Shown in pieces: positions 17,580-26,582 of a stretch of DNA of 64,000 nucleotides. The notes beneath the pieces were generated by a model that did not search any database, had not been told where the DNA came from, and was given only the letters and a program-made list of their open reading frames with translations. The DNA is from Clostridia bacterium (GTDB lineage Bacteria > Bacillota > Clostridia > Christensenellales > Aristaeellaceae): contig JAFWEJ010000002.1 of the NCBI GenBank assembly GCA_017512985.1, positions 154,307 through 218,306 of the forward strand. The letters run 5' to 3'. The first letter of the stretch is position 1. Every line of letters starts with the position of its first letter. A program made the translations under genes and the position numbers.

Positions 17580-18545
17580 ATGGCACTGAAGGTTAAGGAT
17601 CTGATGAAGAGTATCGGCGGGGCGTTTTCCCGCGTGTCGGCGGACATCACACGCCGGCCGGACGGGGGCACCAGCCATTACCGGCCGCTGCGCAAGAAGA
17701 CCGCGGAGCCCCAGGCCGGCGATATGACGATGAACCAGCCGCAGGACCAGGATCTCCGCTATGTGCATACCGGCTTCACGGGTATGAATCCGCCGACATT
17801 CTTCGGCGGATATGATCAGCAGCCCGCGTACGACCAGACCGCTTACGGCCAGACGAATTACAGCCAGACCGCTTACGGCCAGACGGCGTACGGCAATACG
17901 TCCTGGCAGCCGGCGTACGGCCAGCAGCAGAACCAGACGAACTATTTCCGGCCGCAGGAACAGGCGCCCCAGGGGAACTATGTCGGCAAGGGAAGTTTCG
18001 GCGGCCAGACCGGTTTCACCATGGCACGGCGGAACAGCAGCAATATCTCCTATATGCCCGGCGTGGAACCCGGCGCAGGCCGCGGACAGGTGCATGTGGA
18101 GCACATTATTACGCTGACGGGACTTAAGAGCTGCTATGAAGCGATTGAATGCATGAAGGACGGGGAGACCCTGATTGTGATGCTGGACGCGATCGCCAAT
18201 GAGAGCGAGAGCATGCGCTGCCAGGATATGCTGGCCGGCGCGGCGTTCACGCTGGGCTGCTCGGTAAGGCTGCTGCAGGGCGCACGGATTGTCGTGATTG
18301 CGCCGGAAGGCGTGAAGATCCTGCCGGAACAGGCAGCGGCGGACATGCGGATGCCGGAAATGCCGCCGGTGCGTGCAGCCGCCCCGGTACAGGCAGCACC
18401 GCCCAGGCGGGAACGGCGCCAGGGCGCGAACGCGGCGGAATGGAACGCTGCGCGCAGCGGGCAGCTGGAAGGATATAACCCCTATACCGGAACGATGCCG
18501 GTTGCGGCAGGTTCCTACGCCAGCTTTGGCGGTTACGGAATGTGA
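17580..18545 (+). CDS. sepF: Cell division protein SepF with a long Tyr/Gln-rich insert
   Basis: SepF tethers and organises FtsZ at the membrane. At 321 residues it is about twice the usual 150. An N-terminal amphipathic helix suited to membrane binding (about 1-20) is kept. Residues about 78-125 are a low-complexity stretch with four QTAYG/QTNYS-type units, rich in Tyr, Gln, Gly and Asn. The conserved SepF core is at about 180-248 (CYEAIECMKDGETLIV through GARIVVIAPEGVKI). A further 70-residue Ala/Pro/Arg tail ends in SFGGYGM. The core is certain; the prion-like character of the insert is my reading of composition. Confidence 0.93.
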   Translation: MALKVKDLMKSIGGAFSRVSADITRRPDGGTSHYRPLRKKTAEPQAGDMTMNQPQDQDLRYVHTGFTGMNPPTFFGGYDQQPAYDQTAYGQTNYSQTAYGQTAYGNTSWQPAYGQQQNQTNYFRPQEQAPQGNYVGKGSFGGQTGFTMARRNSSNISYMPGVEPGAGRGQVHVEHIITLTGLKSCYEAIECMKDGETLIVMLDAIANESESMRCQDMLAGAAFTLGCSVRLLQGARIVVIAPEGVKILPEQAAADMRMPEMPPVRAAAPVQAAPPRRERRQGANAAEWNAARSGQLEGYNPYTGTMPVAAGSYASFGGYGM

Positions 18546-18550
18546 TGCGG

Positions 18551-18716
18551 AACTGTCCAAATCTTTGACCTGTGCCTTTATGGGTATTTGGGAAACAGTT
18601 CCCATGCTACAGCCGTCCCTGTCGTGCGCGGTGCGCGAGGCGGGAATTCCGCCCGCGGTGCGCGCGTGAATCCTTGCGTTGCAAGCGAAGCAAGAATGGG
18701 TAACGGCGATCGCAGG
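18551..18716 (+). repeat. Structured intergenic repeat, family A copy 1
   Basis: Fills most of the 228-base gap between sepF and divIVA. It opens with a hairpin arm AACTGTCCAAAT answered by ATTTGG and ACAGTT, contains GC-rich palindromes in the middle, and closes with GGTAACGGCGATCGCAGG. The same end sequences recur at 54008-54087 (reversed) and 59757-59820. No credible gene was found in the gap. Confidence 0.75.
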
Positions 18717-18773
18717 ACATAAGGTATATTTCATTCTGAAATTCATAAAAATATATGACTGGAGGGCTGAAAG

Positions 18774-19244
18774 ATGGAACGGATCACGGCGGACATGATC
18801 ACGGAAAAGGAGTTTTCCATTGAGAGCAGGGGATACAACAAGGACGAGGTGGACACCTTCCTGGACCTGATCTGCGAAGAGATGGACCGGCTGAACAATG
18901 AGATCCAGGACCTTCGCCAGAAGACGACCATTGTACGGCCGTCCGCGCCTGCGCAGGATACGGCTGTGAGCCGGGAGGACGAGGGCAGGTTCCGTGAAAT
19001 CCTGGAGATGGCGGCGACCGTGAAGGAAGAAACCATCCGCAAAGCCAAGGAGGACGCGGAAGCGATCCGGCTGAAGGCTGAAACCGAAGCCAATGAGCGC
19101 CTGAACGGGCTGGCGGAGGAACGGGAAGGCCTGGAGAAGGAAGTGGCCGCGCTGAAAGAGACAGCCCTGGAATACCGCAGGAAGTTTGAGGAATTGCTCA
19201 ACGCGCAGCAGGAAGCCCTGGAAAAGGCGACGGGGCTGTTCTGA
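18774..19244 (+). CDS. divIVA: DivIVA family cell division/polarity protein
   Basis: A coiled-coil scaffold that binds curved membrane at poles and septa. The 156-residue product has the conserved N-terminal membrane-binding domain (about 1-60, with FSIESRGYNKDEVDTFLD) and a long coiled coil (about 75-150). It follows sepF as in many Firmicutes. GGAGGG precedes the ATG. Confidence 0.93.
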   Translation: MERITADMITEKEFSIESRGYNKDEVDTFLDLICEEMDRLNNEIQDLRQKTTIVRPSAPAQDTAVSREDEGRFREILEMAATVKEETIRKAKEDAEAIRLKAETEANERLNGLAEEREGLEKEVAALKETALEYRRKFEELLNAQQEALEKATGLF

Positions 19245-19257
19245 GGAGGGCCGGAGC

Positions 19258-20157
19258 ATGTTTGGATTCAGACCTGACGGCAGGCGGTTGAAGGACGTGG
19301 ATCCGCTGGTACAGATCACGCCCTACCTGATGCCCATGCGCTGCGACGCGCAGGTGTTCCTGCAGCACAAAATGGACTATGAAAAGGCCGCCCGCTACAT
19401 CGCGGAAAAGAACCGGGAAGGCCAGAAGATCACCTTCATGCAGATCATCGCCGCGGCCTATATCCGCTCGGTGAGCCAGCTGCCGGAGCTGAACCGCTAT
19501 ATCTATAACAAACAATATTACGCGCGGGACAACTGCTCCATCTCCTACGTGGTCCTGAAGGATCCGCAGGACAATGCGAGCAACGAAGTCACCGCGCGGA
19601 TCGAGTTTGACCTGACAGATACAATCTTCGACGTGCGCGACCGGATGATCGCGGCGCAGGAGAGAATCCGGACCGCTGAGGACGATGCGTTTGTGACGAA
19701 ACTGGCGTCGATCCTGCTGAAGATCCCGGGCCTGGCCACGGTCTTCACGAAGATTGGCATTCTGCTGGACCGCTACGGGCTCGTTCCGGCGTCCCTGATC
19801 AAGGAACTGCCGTTCTTCAGCGGGCTGTTCATTACGAACAACGCGAGCATCGGGCTGAACCATGTATGGCACCACATCTACAATTTCGGGAATGTGGGCA
19901 TGTTTATCGGCATGGGGAACGTCCTGAAGGAAGCCACCGTCGAAAGCGACGGGAAGGTCCGGATGAAGCGGTGGCTGCCGCTGGGCATGACCGCGGATGA
20001 GCGGATGTGTTCCGGCGCGCACTACGCGGCATTCTTTGCTTCCATGGTGAAGTACATGGACCATCCGGAACTGCTGGAGACGCCTCCGGAAAGCGTGAAG
20101 TTTGATTTCGGCGGAAAATACGAATACCATGTGCCGAAAGTCAAAAAAACTGAATAA
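19258..20157 (+). CDS. E2/chloramphenicol-acetyltransferase-fold protein, altered active site
   Basis: A 299-residue protein similar to the catalytic domain of 2-oxoacid dehydrogenase E2 acyltransferases, without lipoyl or E1/E3-binding domains. Where E2 enzymes have the catalytic DHRxxDG motif, this one reads DERMCSG, so the catalytic His is replaced by Glu. No E1 or E3 genes are nearby. It probably does not act in a dehydrogenase complex; its reaction, if any, is unknown. It begins 13 bases after divIVA behind GAGGAGGG, so it is co-transcribed with it. Confidence 0.7.
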   Translation: MFGFRPDGRRLKDVDPLVQITPYLMPMRCDAQVFLQHKMDYEKAARYIAEKNREGQKITFMQIIAAAYIRSVSQLPELNRYIYNKQYYARDNCSISYVVLKDPQDNASNEVTARIEFDLTDTIFDVRDRMIAAQERIRTAEDDAFVTKLASILLKIPGLATVFTKIGILLDRYGLVPASLIKELPFFSGLFITNNASIGLNHVWHHIYNFGNVGMFIGMGNVLKEATVESDGKVRMKRWLPLGMTADERMCSGAHYAAFFASMVKYMDHPELLETPPESVKFDFGGKYEYHVPKVKKTE

Positions 20158-20166
20158 AACAAAAAG

Positions 20167-20192
20167 AGGGCCGGAGCGATCCGGCCCTTTTC
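20167..20192. terminator. Bidirectional terminator
   Basis: GGGCCGG and CCGGCCC flank AGCGAT, with A-rich sequence before and T4 after. It separates the convergent acyltransferase and radical SAM genes. Confidence 0.85.
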
Positions 20193-20208
20193 AGTTCATG
20201 GTCTGCGG

Positions 20209-21096
20209 TCAGACGAAGCTCTCGTCTTTGTTGAACACCGGAATAAATTCCCTGTCCGCCGAGTCCGGCTCCTGGAGGAAGCCGGGGAGACCGATGGCGA
20301 GCATATGATCGCGCACGCGGCTGTATTCGCGTTCTGTGATGCGTCGGTCGAGGCCGGGAATGGAAACGCCGTTGCAGGGAATGTACTGGCGCATGAGGCT
20401 GACGGGCGTTCCGGCGGGAAGTTCGTCACGGATCCAGGTGAGGAGACGGAGGCTTTCCGAGGTGAAGCCGGGGAGGATCAGGTGCCGGACAAGGGTACCG
20501 CGGAGCATGATGCCGTCCTCGTCATAGACGGGTGTGCCTGTCTGGCGGCACATCTCCCTGATTGCTTCGGAGGCGAAGGCGAAGTAATCCGGAGCGCCGG
20601 CACAGAGCCTGCCTGCGCGCCGGGAGAAATGCTTGAGATCCGGGAGCCAGACGTCAATGGCACCCCCGAGCATCCGGAGGGTTTCAACGGTTTCGTAGCC
20701 GGAGGTGTTCCAGACGACGGGCAGCGGCGGGCGCCACAGGTCCAGGGCGTCCAGGATGAGCGGCACGAAGGGCGTGCCGGTGATGAAGGACAGGGTATGG
20801 ACGCCGAGATCGCACAGGCGCTTCAGCGTATCAGACAGTTCGCGCGGGGTGAAGGGGCGGCCTTCGTTCCGGTGGGAGATATCGCCGTTCTGGCAGTAGG
20901 CGCAGCGGAGTGTGCAGCCGGAAAAAAAGACCGCGCCGGTGCCGCGGGAGCCGGAAACCGGCGGTTCTTCCCACAGGTGCGGGGCGGCGCGGGCAATAAG
21001 CATCTTATCGCCGAGGCCGCAGAATCCGGTCCGGGCGGAACGGTTCGCGCCGCACCGGCGCGGACAGAGCGTACAGGAAGAAAAATCGTAATTCAT
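20209..21096 (-). CDS. Radical SAM protein, PflA/PflX-like
   Basis: A 295-residue iron-sulfur protein with the radical SAM cluster motif CTLRCAYCQN (CX3CX2C) and an N-terminal cysteine set (CTLCPRRCGANR and CGLG) that probably holds another metal site. It belongs with the uncharacterised PflX-type proteins (COG1313) related to pyruvate formate-lyase activase. No glycyl-radical enzyme is next to it, so the substrate is unknown. The ATG has no Shine-Dalgarno site and lies 6 bases after a -10 element, so the mRNA may be leaderless. Confidence 0.85.
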   Translation of the reverse strand: MNYDFSSCTLCPRRCGANRSARTGFCGLGDKMLIARAAPHLWEEPPVSGSRGTGAVFFSGCTLRCAYCQNGDISHRNEGRPFTPRELSDTLKRLCDLGVHTLSFITGTPFVPLILDALDLWRPPLPVVWNTSGYETVETLRMLGGAIDVWLPDLKHFSRRAGRLCAGAPDYFAFASEAIREMCRQTGTPVYDEDGIMLRGTLVRHLILPGFTSESLRLLTWIRDELPAGTPVSLMRQYIPCNGVSIPGLDRRITEREYSRVRDHMLAIGLPGFLQEPDSADREFIPVFNKDESFV

Positions 21097-21102
21097 GACG
21101 TT

Positions 21103-21131
21103 ATTATAGGGAGTACGGCAGGAAAAGGCAA
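21103..21131 (-). promoter_or_regulatory. Promoter for a probably leaderless radical SAM mRNA
   Basis: On the minus strand TTGCCT (21126-21131) and perfect TATAAT (21103-21108) are 17 bases apart. The start codon A at 21096 is 7 bases past the -10, the normal position of transcription start. Confidence 0.75.
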
Positions 21132-21143
21132 CCGGCGCGGGAC

Positions 21144-21172
21144 TTGAGAAGAAAAACGCTTTCGGGTATAAT
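21144..21172 (+). promoter_or_regulatory. Promoter for the PQQ-propeller gene
   Basis: TTGAGA (21144-21149) and perfect TATAAT (21167-21172), 17-base spacer, back to back with the radical SAM promoter. Confidence 0.8.
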
Positions 21173-21214
21173 ATATGATGTCGGAATCTTTGTATGCAAA
21201 GGAGAAGACGAAGG

Positions 21215-24200
21215 TTGGACGATTGGAATAAAGACAGTCAGGATGAATATACGGGCATAACCGCCCAGCGCAGAATTCGGCGGAGAGCGGACGCGTCCGG
21301 AAAGGCTGAAGATCCTGGTCGGCCTGATGTGTTCGGTGCGCCGGCTGAACTGGCTGAACCGGAGATTCCCGCCGGAAAGCCGGAGGAACTTCCTGAATCC
21401 GGAGAACCGGAAACTGCGGAAGAATCCGAAAAGCAGAATGAGCCCGAAACGCCGGAAAAGCCGGCGGAGAAAGAACCGGCTGAACCCGTTGTGCAGGCTG
21501 CGGACAGCCGGGTACCGCCGGAGGCGCGACGCATGGCGGCCGCGCCGTACGGTGTGCCGCGGGAAGGCGCGAAGCGGCCGGGAACACGGCCGCAGGTCGC
21601 ACCGGGGCGCCCCCCGGTGCCGGAGGAGCGCAGGCCCGCACCCGGAAGACGGTATGAGGCGCCTTCAGCCGAACAGATGCGCAGCGGTTCCGCCCAGCGG
21701 GAACGTTCCGCCCAGGTGAACGTCGGATATGCCCCCGGAAGGATGAGCGACGGCGCGACCCGATCGATGCCTGCCGCGGACCCGAAGCGGGAAGCCATGT
21801 ACGGCCAGCGCGAAGCAAACCTCTACGGCCGGGATCCGAAACAGGAGACCCTGTACGGACGCGACGCCCGGGCCTATCTGGAAAAACGGAAACAGCCCTT
21901 CCGCATGGAAGAGGAAAAAAACCCGGTGCAGGAAAAACCGGGCCATAAAACACTGCGGGCCGTGGTGGCACTGCTGGTGGTGGCCGGCCTGGCCCTGACC
22001 GGATGGATGCTGTGGAAGGAATTCCTCAGCAAGGACAGGAAGGCGAACCCGGACGTCCCGCAGATCCTCAGCTTTGAGGCGCCGGAAACGGCAGGCAAGA
22101 TCGCCCCGGTGGAACTGAGTTTCTCCGTGGAGACGGGCAAGGACGTGGGCGGGGTTCGGCTGCGCGGGGAAGGCGATATCGACCTGGGCACGGAAACCAG
22201 CCTGGCCGACAACGCGGACAAAAAGATCTGGACGATCAAGATGTCCGTTGCGACCGGTTTTGCCGGAAAGGTAATCCTGCAGGTGCGCCGGACCGGCGAG
22301 GAAAACTGGATCGATACCGACAGGACGGCTGAGATCAACGTGAGCTCGCCTGTCGGCGTGGATCCGCAGCAGGTACCTGTTGTCACTGCGGATCCTGAGG
22401 ACGACGACTATTACGATCCGGACGCGGAACCGACGGATACGCCCGAACCGGGACAGGCAACGCCCGCGCCGACGGAGCCTCAGCCGACGGAAGCACCGAA
22501 GGACGAGCAGGCCACGGACGCGCCGGCTGTGCTCCTGACGCCTGAACCGACGCCGACGCCGACGCCGGTACCTGAGGAAGTGACGCCGACGCCGCCCCTG
22601 ACCGCGGAAGCGGCGCCGGAGGCGGACCCGGGCCTGATCACCCAGACGACGGTCTGGACCAGCAATACCAAGAAGGAAAAAGAATACAGCCGGCCGGCCA
22701 AGGAACTGATCCATATGCCGGCTGCCGATGAATACTATTCCGAGCCGAAGCTCGGCGTGCTGACTTTCCGCGGAGACAATTTCCGCCGGAACGCGGCTGC
22801 CGGCACGATGAGCGCGGCTCCGCTGAAGCTGTCCGTGCTCTGGCAGACAGAGGGCGGCAGCGCGCGCGGAGAGAAACAGACCTATTACGGATACCAGTGG
22901 ACCGGACAGCCCGTGATTACCCGGTGGAGCATGGAAGTGCGCACGAAGAGCAACATCACGGAGGCAAAGATTGAGAAATACGCGCTGAAGGAAGTCATCA
23001 TCGCAGGCATGGACGGCGCGATCCGCTTCCTGGACCTGGAGGACGGCAAGATCACCCGCAACAGCATCAAGCTGGGCTACGCGATGAGGGGTACGCCGAG
23101 CCTGCATCCCCGCGGACGGCCGTTCATGGCGGTCGGCCAGTACGCCCGGAAAATGAAAAACAAGCGGGGCCAGATCGGCCTGCGGCAGTATAACCTCTAT
23201 TCCCAGAAGGAAGTGAAGTTCATTGACGGCCTGGACGGCAAATACCACCGGCCGCTGAACGACGTCGGCAGTTTTGAGACGAGCGCCCTGATCGACCGGG
23301 AGAGCGACACCCTGATCGCCATCGGGACGAACGGTATGCTGTACCTGGAATCGCTGGGGACGACGTTTGACTATAACCTGGGTGTGATGACGCTTTCCCC
23401 GTCCATTGTGACGATGAATTCCCTGGCAAAGGGGCAGTCCCGGGGAAAACAGAAGGCCAGCCCCCTGGTGGCGGTGGAATCCTCCCCCGCCGCGTACGAC
23501 CGGTACGTCTGGTATGCGGATATGGGCGGCGTGCTGCGGTGCGTGGACACGAACAACCTGAAACCTGTGTGGGCAGTGGACACCGGAGACTCGGTCATGG
23601 CCGCGATTGCGATGGACCTGACGGAAAACCGGGAGCTGAACCTCTACACCGCCAACATGCTGAACAACCGGAAGAAAGGGAACAGCAATATCCAGATCCG
23701 CCGGTACGATGCGCTGAGCGGCAGCGAAGCCTGGTGCACGGAAGTCGGCGTATACAAAGGCAAGAAGGACAACACGAAGGACAATGTCGGCGCGAAGGCC
23801 TCTCCTGTGATCGGCCAGAACAAACTGAACGATTACGTATACTTTACGGTGACCGGCCTGAGCGAGGAAGGCGCCGGGCAGCTCGGGCTGAAGTCGGATA
23901 CTCCCGCCGCGCTGATCGCCCTGGAAAAGAAGAACGGCCGGGTCGCGTGGACGTACGGGCTGGGCAGCCGGAGCGAGTCCTCCCCGATCGCCCTGTACGA
24001 CAAGCAGGGAAACGGCTGGATCCTGCAGTGTGAGCAGAACGGAAAGATCCACCTGCTGGACGGCCTGACGGGCAGCGAGATCAGCAGCCTGCAGGTCGAA
24101 GGCGAGATTGAGGCGTCACCCGCGGCGTACAACAACGTGGTGGTCATCGGAACCACGGGCAAGGGAAAAGCTTTCATCTACGGCATCGAGGTCAAGCTGG

Positions 24201-24370
24201 ACAAGCCGCAGGAAGAAGGAACGGGAACGCCCACCCCCGCGCCCGCGACAGAAGCACCCCCGGAGGAAGACGATGAGTCGGAGGGCGACGGCAGGGAAGA
24301 CTACGCGGAATACGACGAATATGACGAATACGAAGACTACGACATAGACGGTGAAGAGGGGGACGCATGA
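21215..24370 (+). CDS. Membrane-anchored PQQ-like beta-propeller protein
   Basis: About 1051 residues. A charged, disordered cytoplasmic region (about 1-245, with YGR-type repeats) leads to one membrane helix (about 248-268), an Ig-like beta domain, a Thr/Pro linker (PTPTPTPVPEE), then a large extracellular domain with repeated strands of PQQ/WD40-like propeller type (about 490-1000). The tail is extremely acidic, with DEYDEYEDYD at its end. TTG 21215 follows GGAG by 10 bases; an ATG at 21194 lies closer to the promoter without a binding site. It overlaps glpK by four bases. It is probably a surface scaffold or sensor; the function is unknown. Confidence 0.75.
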   Translation: MDDWNKDSQDEYTGITAQRRIRRRADASGKAEDPGRPDVFGAPAELAEPEIPAGKPEELPESGEPETAEESEKQNEPETPEKPAEKEPAEPVVQAADSRVPPEARRMAAAPYGVPREGAKRPGTRPQVAPGRPPVPEERRPAPGRRYEAPSAEQMRSGSAQRERSAQVNVGYAPGRMSDGATRSMPAADPKREAMYGQREANLYGRDPKQETLYGRDARAYLEKRKQPFRMEEEKNPVQEKPGHKTLRAVVALLVVAGLALTGWMLWKEFLSKDRKANPDVPQILSFEAPETAGKIAPVELSFSVETGKDVGGVRLRGEGDIDLGTETSLADNADKKIWTIKMSVATGFAGKVILQVRRTGEENWIDTDRTAEINVSSPVGVDPQQVPVVTADPEDDDYYDPDAEPTDTPEPGQATPAPTEPQPTEAPKDEQATDAPAVLLTPEPTPTPTPVPEEVTPTPPLTAEAAPEADPGLITQTTVWTSNTKKEKEYSRPAKELIHMPAADEYYSEPKLGVLTFRGDNFRRNAAAGTMSAAPLKLSVLWQTEGGSARGEKQTYYGYQWTGQPVITRWSMEVRTKSNITEAKIEKYALKEVIIAGMDGAIRFLDLEDGKITRNSIKLGYAMRGTPSLHPRGRPFMAVGQYARKMKNKRGQIGLRQYNLYSQKEVKFIDGLDGKYHRPLNDVGSFETSALIDRESDTLIAIGTNGMLYLESLGTTFDYNLGVMTLSPSIVTMNSLAKGQSRGKQKASPLVAVESSPAAYDRYVWYADMGGVLRCVDTNNLKPVWAVDTGDSVMAAIAMDLTENRELNLYTANMLNNRKKGNSNIQIRRYDALSGSEAWCTEVGVYKGKKDNTKDNVGAKASPVIGQNKLNDYVYFTVTGLSEEGAGQLGLKSDTPAALIALEKKNGRVAWTYGLGSRSESSPIALYDKQGNGWILQCEQNGKIHLLDGLTGSEISSLQVEGEIEASPAAYNNVVVIGTTGKGKAFIYGIEVKLDKPQEEGTGTPTPAPATEAPPEEDDESEGDGREDYAEYDEYDEYEDYDIDGEEGDA

Positions 24371-25857
24371 AGAAGATCCTGGCGGCGCTTGACCAGGGGA
24401 CGACCAGTTCCCGCGCGGTGATCTTTACCGAAGACGGAGAGATGATCGCGGCGTACAACAAGGAATTTCCGCAGCATTATCCGAAGCCCGGCTGGGTGGA
24501 GCATGACCCGAAGGACATCCTGGACAGCCAGGTAACCGCCCTGCGCGAGGCGGTGCGCCTGAGCGGCGTGAACGCGGCGGATATCGCGGCAATCGGCATC
24601 ACAAACCAGCGGGAAACGACCTTCCTCTGGGACCGGAAGACGGGCGAGTGCGCGGGCAACGCCATCGTGTGGCAATGCCGGCGCACCAGCCAGATTGTGG
24701 ACCGGCTGGTGGCGGACGGCTTTGCGGATATGATCCGGGAGAAGACCGGACTGGTTCCGGACGCGTATTTCTCCGGCACGAAGCTGAAATGGCTTCTGGA
24801 TTACTATAACCTGACGGAGCGCGCGGAAAAGGGCGAGCTGTGCTTCGGCACGGTGGACAGCTACCTGTGCTGGAACCTGCTGGAGGGCCGGCCGCACGTG
24901 ACAGACGCGACCAACGCCGGGCGGACAATGCTGTTTAACCTGCATACGCAGGACTGGGACGACGACCTGCTGAAGCTCCTCGGCATCCCGAAGGCGTGCC
25001 TGCCGAAGGTTGTTGATACGGCCGGACCGATCGGTATGCTGGATCCGGCGATCCTGGGCCGGGCCATCCCGGTGACCGCGATGGCGGGCGACCAGCACGC
25101 GAGCCTTTTCGGCCAGGCGTGCCTGAAAGCCGGGGATATCAAAAACACCTACGGCACCGGCTGCTTTATGCTGATGAACACCGGAGACAGGCCGGTGATG
25201 AGCCGGCACGGCCTGCTGACCACGATGGCGTGGCGGATCGGCGGGAAGCCGACCTATGCGCTGGAGGGCAGCGTGTTCATGGGCGGCGCGACAATCCAGT
25301 GGCTGCGGGACGAGCTGAAGATTATCGGCAGCGCGGCGGAGAGCGAGGGCATTGCCCAATCCGTGCAGAGCACAGGCGGTGTTTACCTGGTACCGGCGTT
25401 TACCGGCCTGGGGGCGCCGTGGTGGGATATGTACAGCCGGGGCACGCTTGTCGGCATGACCCGGGGCACCGGGCGGCCGCACATCGTGCGCGCGGCGCTG
25501 GAGGCGATTGCCTACCAGAGCGCGGACCTGATGGACGCGATGATCGCGGACTGCGGTAGCCGGCCGGAAAGCCTGCAGGTGGACGGCGGCGCCAGCGCGA
25601 ACAGTTTCCTGATGCAGTTCCAGGCGGATATCACCGGGATCCCGGTCGTAAGGCCAAGGGTGCTGGAAACGACCGCGCTGGGGGCTGCCCTGCTGGCCGG
25701 GCTGGGAGCCGGGATCTACGGCAGCCCGGAGGAGGCCACCAAGGGCTGGCAGAAGGACCTGGAGTTCACGCCCCGTATGGACGAGGCCACCCGCCTGCTG
25801 AACCTCAAGGGCTGGCATAAGGCGGTTGAGCGGAGTAAGGATTGGGCGAGAGATTAA
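24367..25857 (+). CDS. glpK: Glycerol kinase
   Basis: Phosphorylates glycerol to glycerol-3-phosphate with ATP. The 496-residue FGGY kinase has the N-terminal ALDQGTTSSRAV motif and the ATP-site motif NTYGTGCFML. Its ATG overlaps the stop of the PQQ protein (ATGA), an unusual partner. No glpF or glpD is nearby; the phospholipid gene pgsA follows after 89 bases, a weak metabolic link through glycerol-3-phosphate. The stop codon merges with a heptamer repeat tract. Confidence 0.95.
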   Translation: MKKILAALDQGTTSSRAVIFTEDGEMIAAYNKEFPQHYPKPGWVEHDPKDILDSQVTALREAVRLSGVNAADIAAIGITNQRETTFLWDRKTGECAGNAIVWQCRRTSQIVDRLVADGFADMIREKTGLVPDAYFSGTKLKWLLDYYNLTERAEKGELCFGTVDSYLCWNLLEGRPHVTDATNAGRTMLFNLHTQDWDDDLLKLLGIPKACLPKVVDTAGPIGMLDPAILGRAIPVTAMAGDQHASLFGQACLKAGDIKNTYGTGCFMLMNTGDRPVMSRHGLLTTMAWRIGGKPTYALEGSVFMGGATIQWLRDELKIIGSAAESEGIAQSVQSTGGVYLVPAFTGLGAPWWDMYSRGTLVGMTRGTGRPHIVRAALEAIAYQSADLMDAMIADCGSRPESLQVDGGASANSFLMQFQADITGIPVVRPRVLETTALGAALLAGLGAGIYGSPEEATKGWQKDLEFTPRMDEATRLLNLKGWHKAVERSKDWARD

Positions 25858-25902
25858 TTAAGAATTAAGAATGCACAATGCATAATGCATAATGCACAAT
25901 GA
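25853..25902. repeat. Heptamer tandem repeat at the glpK stop
   Basis: Four AATGCAC/AATGCAT units in the order C-T-T-C, preceded by AATTAAG units. The tract starts on the glpK stop codon. Confidence 0.8.
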
Positions 25903-25946
25903 TAACTGAAGAATTGATTTAAGCTTTCAGAGAGAAGGATATTGGT

Positions 25947-26540
25947 TTGAAAGAGAAGATCCGGAAACTGTTTTCCAATGTGTGGACCATTCCGAATGTG
26001 CTGACGATCATCCGGATGCTGCTGATTCCGGTGTTCGTGGTGCTGTTTTTTCATGAGGAGGAGATCCGGGTCGCGTCGCTTTGCGTGTTCTGCGCAGCGA
26101 GCCTGACGGATATGCTGGACGGGTACCTGGCGCGGAAGCTGAACCAGATTACGGACTTCGGTAAGCTGTTTGATCCGCTGGCAGACAAACTGATGGTCCT
26201 CACGGCGATGGTGCTGCAGACATTCTGGGGACCGCTGCCGCTGGTGGCGGTGATCATCGTCGCGGCCAAGGAACTGGTGATGGTCCTGGGCGGCGTGTTT
26301 ATGCTGAGCAGGGACGTGGTGGTTTACAGCAACTATTTCGGCAAGGCAGCGCAGGTGGGATTCATCGCCTCGCTGGTGCTGTCCTTCTTCCACAAGGCGT
26401 TTGCGGAAGGGAACATCATGGTGTTCGGCCTGACGCCGGACATCCTGCTGCTGTGGATCACGGTGGCGCTGGCGATCATCGCGATGGCCGTTTATGCCGT
26501 GGAAGCGATTAAGATGATCAATAACAAGGGGAAGGAATAA
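25947..26540 (+). CDS. pgsA: CDP-diacylglycerol-glycerol-3-phosphate phosphatidyltransferase
   Basis: Integral membrane enzyme making phosphatidylglycerol phosphate. The 197-residue protein carries the CDP-alcohol phosphatidyltransferase motif in DMLDGYLARK through DFGKLFDPLADK, with its conserved Asp residues, and several membrane helices. The start is TTG 25947, 8 bases after AAGG. Another CDP-alcohol transferase is possible, but size and motif favour PgsA. Confidence 0.88.
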   Translation: MKEKIRKLFSNVWTIPNVLTIIRMLLIPVFVVLFFHEEEIRVASLCVFCAASLTDMLDGYLARKLNQITDFGKLFDPLADKLMVLTAMVLQTFWGPLPLVAVIIVAAKELVMVLGGVFMLSRDVVVYSNYFGKAAQVGFIASLVLSFFHKAFAEGNIMVFGLTPDILLLWITVALAIIAMAVYAVEAIKMINNKGKE

Positions 26541-26548
26541 TCAATCAA

Positions 26549-26566
26549 CTCATAATTCATAATTAT
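26549..26566. repeat. Short heptamer repeat tract after pgsA
   Basis: CATAATTCATAATTATT, two to three units, 8 bases after the pgsA stop. Confidence 0.6.
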
Positions 26567-26582
26567 TTCTGGAGGAAGACCT

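Noticed and set aside
18373-18669. Open frame running from sepF into the sepF-divIVA gap
   Set aside because: It overlaps sepF in another frame, and its 3' half is the family A repeat. No ribosome-binding site or family match.
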